Source of the DNA: Lachnospiraceae bacterium
GTDB lineage: Bacteria > Bacillota > Clostridia > Lachnospirales > Lachnospiraceae
DNA length: 19,728 nt
Reading direction: 5' to 3'
Assembly (NCBI GenBank): GCA_009774345.1
Contig: VSNR01000075.1
Location: 1-19,728, forward strand
This document shows positions 14,167 through 19,728 of this stretch, one piece after another (within the stretch, counting starts at the first letter, position 1; each line of letters starts with the position of its first letter). The translations under genes were made by a program, and so were the position numbers. The notes beneath the pieces are model-generated. The model was not told the origin of the DNA, made no database searches, and worked only from the letters and a program-made list of their open reading frames with translations.

Positions 14167-15879
14167 TCAGCCATTTTTGATGTGAAGTTCTGCTATTTTT
14201 TCCTTCATCACATGATCAATATACGCTTTCCACATCGGCGCATCCACAGCATCTCTATTGGCTTCACACGCCAAAATCAATGCTTGTAGTTTTTCTGGCG
14301 CCGCGTTATTTGTCTCGAACATCGCGACAAAAAATGTCTGAAACTGTGCCAACGTGAACGGTACGATATCGAGTCGCTGTTTTACATCGCCTTTTGCATA
14401 CCAGACACCATGCCGAAACGTTTCTGCGGTATTGGTGTCTATTTTTATCGCAATAAACATGCCGTACACCGGCTTATCATACTTTAAAACAGCGTCGGAA
14501 ACATGGCGTCTGACAGGTTCCCCTTCCATCGCTTCCTGTCTGGATGAGGTTGACATGGTTACCTCAGTCAAGATCGTAAAATCCTCATATTCCCAGTACA
14601 GATCTCCTTTGCCGCCGCCCGCCGCCGACACCGGCAAAAAATCTGAATCTAATCGAAATCCCCGCACTTCGTAGGGCTTATTCTTCATATGGTCGATAGC
14701 CAGCGCCGCCCGCCACAATACCCACTCAAGATATGCAGGCGTTTCATCTTTGGGCACTTCAATCGCATTGTCGTCGTCATAAATCATTTTCCCGCCGCCC
14801 TTCATCAGAAGGGACATATAATCCGCGATCTCCTTCCATTGACTGCATTGCTCACCTGCATAGACAATCTCATCTGTCTGCGCTAATACATTTTCCAAAC
14901 GCTGTCTGGCGATATTCATCTCTATCGCATTTGTCAATGGAAGATCAGAAAGATCATAGACGATATGGCGTTCCCTCATTTGTTTCATAAGATCTTCCAA
15001 CAATGCTTTTGCGACCTCGGCATCATCCGTGGGCAGTGCAGCGCCATTGCAAAGTTTCTGATACTGCATCATGATTGGCTCTTCACTCGCAGTACTTTTC
15101 GCAAGTTTTTCCGCAAGAATATGCTTTAATGGGACAATGACGAGCCCTCTGCCTTTGCGCTGAAGCACTCCTGATATGCGCAGATATCTCATATTCATAT
15201 CGCTGTAATCTAAGAAATTATCACTTTTCTTGTCATAATTTTCGCCTCTTTTTGCGATTTCTTTTTTATCGAATGGACGTTTTGCCGGCGCAACTGCTCT
15301 GCGGCTTCTCAAGTCAAGTATATTGTCAACCACCTCATGAAGATCGTAACTTGGATTCGTCGTGTGTCCCCACAATGCAAATTCGATTCGGCTCAGCTCG
15401 GAGGAGCCTGTCCTTTTCTCCAGTTCCAGCATTATTGCCAGCAGCCATCTTAGCGGCGAAAAGAGTCTTACTCCATCGGGCATTGGAAACTGCTCGACAC
15501 TCATCGCACGCAGATAGCACTCTTGAACTGCGGGATATGTATCTGCTTTCAGGAAGGTCTTCCCAAACGGCGTGATCTCATCCAGATTTCCAAGCTCCTC
15601 CTGCCTGCCATCTGCCTTCTTGATCTGCGGATAAATAAAGCCATTTTTAGCAAACATCAACCGCCATTTCCGCGCATGGCTTCCAGACTCGTCTTTCCCG
15701 CTCTCATTCTGAATTATTCCCTTTTCATTCAGCAGATTCATGAAGCCAATCTCATTTTCTTTCCCGTGCAGTTTTCCAACAAAGGCAGAATTTGCAAATA
15801 TGGAAAAACCCTCCTGGATTCGATTGGGATTTCTCAATCCGGTATTACCAACGAGCCAAATATCTATCTTTTCATTCAT
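14167..15879 (-). CDS. Type IIS restriction endonuclease, AlwI/PleI/N.BspD6I family
   Basis: A 570-residue nuclease. The N-terminal segment (VGNTGLRNPNRIQEGFSIF, residues 10-28) and the C-terminal domain resemble the AlwI-type family. The catalytic domain (about 380-515) shows Glu385 (LEWVLWR), Asp426 (GKGDLYW), Glu439 (ILTEVTMS) and Glu452 (MEGEPVRRH). The Asp-12-Glu-12-Glu spacing and surrounding residues match N.BspD6I as I remember it (Glu418, Asp456, Glu469, Glu482), so it should be active. The N-terminal half should recognise a short asymmetric site of the GGATC or GAGTC kind; the exact site cannot be read here. AGAGGG precedes the ATG at 15879. It follows the methyltransferase by 29 bases in one operon, methyltransferase first. 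Confidence 0.88.
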   Translation of the reverse strand: MNEKIDIWLVGNTGLRNPNRIQEGFSIFANSAFVGKLHGKENEIGFMNLLNEKGIIQNESGKDESGSHARKWRLMFAKNGFIYPQIKKADGRQEELGNLDEITPFGKTFLKADTYPAVQECYLRAMSVEQFPMPDGVRLFSPLRWLLAIMLELEKRTGSSELSRIEFALWGHTTNPSYDLHEVVDNILDLRSRRAVAPAKRPFDKKEIAKRGENYDKKSDNFLDYSDMNMRYLRISGVLQRKGRGLVIVPLKHILAEKLAKSTASEEPIMMQYQKLCNGAALPTDDAEVAKALLEDLMKQMRERHIVYDLSDLPLTNAIEMNIARQRLENVLAQTDEIVYAGEQCSQWKEIADYMSLLMKGGGKMIYDDDNAIEVPKDETPAYLEWVLWRAALAIDHMKNKPYEVRGFRLDSDFLPVSAAGGGKGDLYWEYEDFTILTEVTMSTSSRQEAMEGEPVRRHVSDAVLKYDKPVYGMFIAIKIDTNTAETFRHGVWYAKGDVKQRLDIVPFTLAQFQTFFVAMFETNNAAPEKLQALILACEANRDAVDAPMWKAYIDHVMKEKIAELHIKNG

Positions 15880-15908
15880 TGTAATCCCTCTTATTCAGAT
15901 ACAGCAAA

Positions 15909-17804
15909 TCAAAAACCGGCAAATAAATATTCCTGTACTTTATTTCTGTTTGTCTTTGCACCATTTTGGTTGCCAAATGCATAGGTATAGTCAATCGGAA
16001 TCACTTCTACATGCTCTTTGTATTTTGCCATCATCGCAACCATCTCATCCTGTGTCGGCAGGCTGTTGGAGGAATAGGAGACAATCAAGATGCTGTCCTT
16101 GAGCTTTTTAAATAACTGATCAAAAGCATCTGCTGCCCCCTTTCTCGTGGAAAAGGGCGTAGGATACGACTTGAATTTCTTTGTCAGCGTATTCTGCTGA
16201 ATTTCAACCCCTTTCCAATCACGGGCAAGCCCTTCTACAAAATGGTAACGCCGCACATACTCATTGTCAGAAAGCGGGGAATAATACGGCGGATCGATAT
16301 AGACAAGATCCGGCACGCCCACTTTGAGCTCCATTGCATCTCCATGCTTTGCTTTATTGACTTTTCCATTATCAAATACTGCTCTATTTACCGCCTGCAC
16401 TGCCTCTATAAACTGCTGGCTGAATGACTTTTTTAAATCTTTGCGTCCATCATTGTAGCGGTCTCCTGTGTATGTAAAAATTCCCCGGGGACGTTTCTTC
16501 GTACACGCACGAATCAAGGCAGTCATAGCAATCGCATGTAAATAAGGATCTTTGATTGCGGCAATATTCATTCTGAGCGTATCAATCAAATCATTTTCTT
16601 CATCTGTATAATACAATCCATGGAAAGTATTCGCCACAAAATGATCTGACTCCTTTGACGGCACCAGCAGTCTCTCTGCTTCTTTTATGGATAGCGTCTT
16701 TTCATTGTTTTCAATCATTGCTTTGGCAAATGTTGCAGACATTGCCATATAATCATTGCTTATTACAGATTTTCCCTGCGCTTTAAACATATAACCTACA
16801 ATACCCGAACCTGCAAACAGATCTACGACAGTATCAAACTGAAATTGTGAGGCAACAGACCAAATTTCAGATAACAGCTTGCTTTTAGACCCCATAAATC
16901 TTGTCGCTGGATATTTAGACACCTGTTCTGGTAATGGATTTGAAACAATATTCATCATCATCTTCCTTTTAGGACGAACTGTGACAATTACATCCTCTCC
17001 CTCTCGCTTACTTCCGCTGCATGATATATACCGCTTTGTCTGAATCACTTCTATATTAAAGGTTTTATATAATTCATGCACAAGCGGATGATTTGAATTT
17101 GTGAGAATTACGTGACATCCTAACGCCTGCAAGCGGCTGACTTCCTCCGCCAATTCTATATGATCCTCCTCGTAAAACTGTTCCTTGGTATAACGCTTGA
17201 AATCAGCATATTCTGAAACAGGAAGATAAGGCGGATCCAAAAAGATAAAATCACCGGGTCTTGCGTATTCTTTCAATACAGACAGATAATCTCCAGCAAC
17301 AATATCCGCGTTCTGTAATGCGCCTGACGCTGCATACAGCGCCTCCACATCGCAGAAATTCGGCGCCTTATACTTGCCAAAAGGAACATTAAACTGTCCT
17401 TTTCGATTTACCCGATAGAGTCCGTTATAGCAGGTCTTGTTCAGATAAATCGTTCTTGCCGCCGCTTCTGCCGCCGGCAGATCCTGCCATTCTAAGGCGC
17501 GGACGCTGTAAAACATGTCCTGCGTATTTTCATACTGCTGCAAGTAAGAAATGACTGCATCGACATGCGCCGCTACCTGCTTGTACATATTGATCAGTTC
17601 TGGATTGCGGTCTGCGATCACCGCATCAAGCGGATTCAACGCGAAAAACATCGCACCGCCGCCGAGAAACGGTTCTATATATCTGCCATATGAATCAGGT
17701 ACTTTCGGCAGCAGCTCCCCTAACATCTGGGTCTTGCCGCCTGCCCATTTCAGGATAGGCTTCGCCTGTATATTGTCCTTCTTTTCGATCATCTGTTCTA
17801 TCAT
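15909..17804 (-). CDS. Fused double N6-adenine methyltransferase of the Type IIS system
   Basis: A 631-residue protein. The start at 17804 (MIEQMIEKKD) is chosen because AAAGGA lies 6 bases upstream; earlier in-frame ATGs (17819, 17855) have no ribosome site. The first half (about 17-280) is a Dam-like enzyme: LKWAGGK, AdoMet-binding PFLGGGA (45-51) and catalytic DPPY (190-193). The second half (about 290-631) is a different Dam-class enzyme: RFMGSKSKL (302-310), AdoMet-binding DLFAGSG (328-334) and catalytic DPPY (504-507). Two unequal domains are expected for an asymmetric site, each methylating one strand, as in M.FokI. Both sets of motifs are intact. It should protect the host from the nuclease encoded 29 bases downstream. 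Confidence 0.92.
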   Translation of the reverse strand: MIEQMIEKKDNIQAKPILKWAGGKTQMLGELLPKVPDSYGRYIEPFLGGGAMFFALNPLDAVIADRNPELINMYKQVAAHVDAVISYLQQYENTQDMFYSVRALEWQDLPAAEAAARTIYLNKTCYNGLYRVNRKGQFNVPFGKYKAPNFCDVEALYAASGALQNADIVAGDYLSVLKEYARPGDFIFLDPPYLPVSEYADFKRYTKEQFYEEDHIELAEEVSRLQALGCHVILTNSNHPLVHELYKTFNIEVIQTKRYISCSGSKREGEDVIVTVRPKRKMMMNIVSNPLPEQVSKYPATRFMGSKSKLLSEIWSVASQFQFDTVVDLFAGSGIVGYMFKAQGKSVISNDYMAMSATFAKAMIENNEKTLSIKEAERLLVPSKESDHFVANTFHGLYYTDEENDLIDTLRMNIAAIKDPYLHAIAMTALIRACTKKRPRGIFTYTGDRYNDGRKDLKKSFSQQFIEAVQAVNRAVFDNGKVNKAKHGDAMELKVGVPDLVYIDPPYYSPLSDNEYVRRYHFVEGLARDWKGVEIQQNTLTKKFKSYPTPFSTRKGAADAFDQLFKKLKDSILIVSYSSNSLPTQDEMVAMMAKYKEHVEVIPIDYTYAFGNQNGAKTNRNKVQEYLFAGF

Positions 17805-17875
17805 ATTATTTCCTTTCATTATGGCTCGATATCGCCTGATCCAAAGGAGTTCCATAATGTCACTGATACTGCGTA

Positions 17876-17906
17876 TGAAAGCGGTACTGATTCCGCACCG
17901 CTTTCA
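17876..17906. other. Leader hairpin before the methyltransferase gene
   Basis: TGAAAGCGGT (17876-17885) and ACCGCTTTCA (17897-17906) form a perfect 10-bp stem with an 11-base loop. It falls inside the predicted 5' leader of the restriction operon (transcript start near 17943, coding start 17804). No T run follows on either strand, so it is not a simple terminator; a leader control element is possible. Confidence 0.6.
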
Positions 17907-17948
17907 CTCAGGTTTGTAAACACCCGTTCTGTACTTTATTGCTCTATT

Positions 17949-17969
17949 CAGTATACCTCTAATATACTG
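17949..17969. promoter_or_regulatory. Operator-like dyad over the restriction operon promoter
   Basis: CAGTATA (17949-17955) and TATACTG (17963-17969) are exact reverse complements with a 7-base spacer. The left arm contains the predicted -10. The size resembles controller-protein or repressor sites in restriction systems, but no controller gene is present in the window. Confidence 0.6.
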
Positions 17970-17978
17970 TAAAAGCAA
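17950..17978 (-). promoter_or_regulatory. Promoter of the restriction-modification operon
   Basis: Minus-strand TTGCTT (17973-17978) and TATACT (17950-17955) are 17 bases apart. The -35 is poor and the -10 is good (five of six). It gives a leader of about 140 bases before the methyltransferase start. The 252-base gap 17805-18056 holds nothing else I can support. Confidence 0.55.
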
Positions 17979-18056
17979 CTCTATCCTTATAATATCTTTG
18001 GTTGGTGTATGATAATATGTATATGTTTATTCATGACCTTCTTCTCATAAGCAGCT

Positions 18057-18473
18057 CTAAAATTCAACGGATTCTCTATCATTATACTCATTTTTTATCC
18101 TTAGCGTTTCTAACTGCTCTTTCTGAACACCTGCTCTTTTATGCGGTTCACGCTCAATCAATCCTTCTATAAAAAGGTAAAAATTTTCCAATATACTTAT
18201 TAACTGCTTATTCTCCCCAGTATCAATCATCATTTGATGAATGTAATTTTGTATTCTCTTTTTTGCCTCTTCTATTTTCTCCTTTGTATCTTTTTCAGAA
18301 AAATCGTTTGAAAGATAATAAGCCCTTCTTTCTATCTCCATCAAACACTCCGGCTCTGCCTCAATACTTTTTAAATAACTCCTCAAACCACAAACCGCAC
18401 TTTCAAACGCTTCTTCTGTTTCTGCCTTATCTAGCTGACGCATTGATTGTTGTAAGGAACCTGGACCAAACAT
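18057..18473 (-). CDS. Helical protein of unknown function, translationally coupled to the ATPase
   Basis: I do not recognise this 138-residue protein. The start chosen is the ATG at 18473, because it overlaps the ATPase stop as TAATG (1-base overlap) and has GGAGG upstream; a longer reading to 18551 would lie inside the ATPase gene. It is strongly charged, without a signal peptide or membrane helix, and looks almost wholly alpha-helical (for example residues 62-83 and 85-108). No Cys/His cluster or nuclease-like motif is seen. Coupling implies a stable stoichiometry with the ATPase, so it may be its partner, regulator or effector. Base composition is AT-rich (19 of 60 bases are G or C at 18061-18120). 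Confidence 0.75.
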   Translation of the reverse strand: MFGPGSLQQSMRQLDKAETEEAFESAVCGLRSYLKSIEAEPECLMEIERRAYYLSNDFSEKDTKEKIEEAKKRIQNYIHQMMIDTGENKQLISILENFYLFIEGLIEREPHKRAGVQKEQLETLRIKNEYNDRESVEF

Positions 18474-19660
18474 TATGCTTCTGAACCTCCTCCCCATCTT
18501 AAATAGAACAAAAATAATGGATCTAAAATATAAAGTATCCCTTCTTTCCAATCCAAAACTTTAAAAATATCTTCTCTCTCATGCAGCAATTCCTGAAGTT
18601 TCGCCAGACTTTCTTTTATTGCCTGTTGTGTTGGTTTTTTACAGGTATCTGCAATGAGCTCATTTATGCGCTTTCTTATTGTATCAAAATCGAGTTTCAT
18701 CATGGGTGGGTTTTCAGCAATTGATTTCACTATCAATTCGTACAAATCATATTCATTTCCGTCCTTTGCAACAAATTGATTCCTGTTTTTTCCCCTCGTA
18801 TTTGGTCCCTTTTTCATCAATGCCACAACATCGCCATATTCAAAGTTTGCTGTTGTAAAACGATATGCCGTTTCCAACACTTCGGCACGGACGTTATCTT
18901 GCCTTGATGAATCCATCTCCAGTATAGTACAGATATTTAAGCAAATATACTGCATCAGTTGTGGCGATGACAAGCTCTCTACTGCTATCATCTGCGCCAC
19001 TTTATCCTCAATATGAATATTCAGTTTTGCAAATCCAATCTTAGCAATTTCTTTTAAGTCTTCTACTTTCCACGCTTCTATATTAATCAGGCTAAGTCTT
19101 CCCGACAGATCTGCATTTTGCCGAATTGCTTCATCCGACCTGTGGGGCAGGGAAACAACAATTGCTTTAAATCCCCGGCGAATTGCATCTTTTAACTGCT
19201 GTGCTATCAACATCCTCTTTTCTTCCGGCGCATAATGAAAATCATCAATTACCAAAATCAGATTATTTCTATTATAATAATCTATCACCTTATCCTTTGT
19301 CAGAGCGTATTCCTCTTTTTTTCCATATTTATCCTGTGTGTTTGTAATTATATGTTCTGTAGAAAACTGTCCCTTGTAGGCTAATCCAGCTTTTGCCGCA
19401 ACAAGTCGCCAAAATTCCATATCTCCATTAAAATCTGCACCAGAAATCTCTACGATTCTATCAAATCCAACGACCTTTTCGCAAAGAATGGTTTTTCCCA
19501 TTTTAGAAGGTCCAACCAAAGAAGTCAAAAAACCAGATACCCTTATTGCCTGACTCAGTCGAAATTCATATGGTAAGTTGGAAATTGCAGATTTGCGCGA
19601 AATATAGGTGTACTCCGGAAATGCTCCTGGACGAAAAACATCCTCTGCTCTAAGTTCCAT
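18473..19660 (-). CDS. P-loop (AAA/STAND-type) ATPase with probable C-terminal winged helix
   Basis: A 395-residue cytoplasmic protein. Walker A is GPSKMGKT (50-57), Walker B LILVIDDF (134-141), a sensor-1-like strand KAIVVSLPHR (165-174), and a basic residue in LSGRLSLINI (Arg188) in the arginine-finger/sensor region. Residues about 300-395 look like a winged helix, ending in ILDPLFLFYLRW (378-389), a pattern seen at the end of ATPase_2/Orc-Cdc6-like proteins. It has no recognisable nuclease, protease or repeat sensor domain. AAAGGAG lies 7 bases before the ATG at 19660; I see no convincing promoter in the remaining 68 bases. It overlaps the next gene by one base. The role is unknown; its position beside a restriction system makes a defence or plasmid/phage-related function possible but unproven. 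Confidence 0.85.
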   Translation of the reverse strand: MELRAEDVFRPGAFPEYTYISRKSAISNLPYEFRLSQAIRVSGFLTSLVGPSKMGKTILCEKVVGFDRIVEISGADFNGDMEFWRLVAAKAGLAYKGQFSTEHIITNTQDKYGKKEEYALTKDKVIDYYNRNNLILVIDDFHYAPEEKRMLIAQQLKDAIRRGFKAIVVSLPHRSDEAIRQNADLSGRLSLINIEAWKVEDLKEIAKIGFAKLNIHIEDKVAQMIAVESLSSPQLMQYICLNICTILEMDSSRQDNVRAEVLETAYRFTTANFEYGDVVALMKKGPNTRGKNRNQFVAKDGNEYDLYELIVKSIAENPPMMKLDFDTIRKRINELIADTCKKPTQQAIKESLAKLQELLHEREDIFKVLDWKEGILYILDPLFLFYLRWGGGSEA

Positions 19661-19728
19661 TTTTATTCTCCTTTATCCATTTTTATATATTATCCCTAAA
19701 GTCGTGAAATAGTTACTCAAAACATATT

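Noticed and set aside
17838..17842. A GATCC/GGATC site in the methyltransferase leader, possible self-regulatory target
   Set aside because: A 5-base site occurs often by chance and the system's true specificity is unknown.
18474..18551. Longer start for the 138-residue protein
   Set aside because: It would overlap the ATPase gene by 79 bases; the TAATG junction at 18473 is the normal coupled start.
1..19728. CRISPR array, tRNA, rRNA or insertion sequence
   Set aside because: No regularly spaced repeats, cloverleaf-like sequence, transposase frame or terminal inverted repeats were found by eye.

Overview
The window looks like a chromosomal piece of a Gram-positive anaerobe of the Clostridia, most likely Lachnospiraceae. 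This is inferred from gene content, strong AGGAGG-type ribosome binding sites, TTGACA/TATAAT promoters, and the style of the LacI, FIST and HD-GYP proteins. There are no tRNA, rRNA, insertion sequence or CRISPR signatures. I ran no database search; family calls rest on motifs read by eye.

Layout. (1) 1-1162: a LacI-family regulator on the minus strand. It has a consensus promoter overlapped by a perfect 9+9 bp dyad (probable self-repression) and its own terminator. A second consensus promoter at 14-42 points left out of the window, probably toward the regulated sugar genes. (2) 1164-8449: a complete F1Fo ATP synthase operon on the minus strand, atpZ-atpI-atpB-atpE-atpF-atpH-atpA-atpG-atpD-atpC, with a promoter (8421-8449) and a terminator (1164-1197). 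The c subunit carries the Gln/Glu-Thr/Tyr pattern of Na+-binding rings, so the enzyme is probably sodium-coupled. (3) 8501-12235: a minus-strand signalling cluster: FIST sensor protein, soluble chemoreceptor-like protein without membrane segments, Hpt phosphotransfer protein, and a REC-HD-GYP response regulator (predicted cyclic-di-GMP phosphodiesterase). No histidine kinase is encoded here, so a CheA-type kinase must act in trans if this is a phosphorelay. (4) 12255-14136: three plus-strand genes: a DUF402 protein, a four-helix membrane protein weakly like MotA, and a membrane-anchored LuxR-type regulator with a 10-residue tandem repeat in its linker. (5) 14167-17978: a Type IIS restriction-modification operon on the minus strand. 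One polypeptide holds two different adenine methyltransferase domains, followed by an AlwI/PleI/N.BspD6I-type nuclease with all catalytic acidic residues in register. A 7+7 bp dyad covers the predicted promoter -10. (6) 18057-19660: a P-loop ATPase with a likely C-terminal winged helix, overlapping by 1 nt a 138-residue helical protein of unknown function. This pair is visibly more AT-rich than the rest.

How it fits together. Regions 1-2 are core metabolism. Region 3 reads as an intracellular sensor feeding a soluble receptor and a cyclic-di-GMP output. Regions 5-6 look like accessory, horizontally acquired defence-type DNA. The strongest candidates for something undescribed are the FIST/receptor/Hpt/HD-GYP module and the ATPase plus 138-residue pair beside the restriction system. 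No stretch longer than about 300 bases lacks a gene; the longest gap (17805-18056) holds the promoter, dyad and leader hairpin of the restriction operon.
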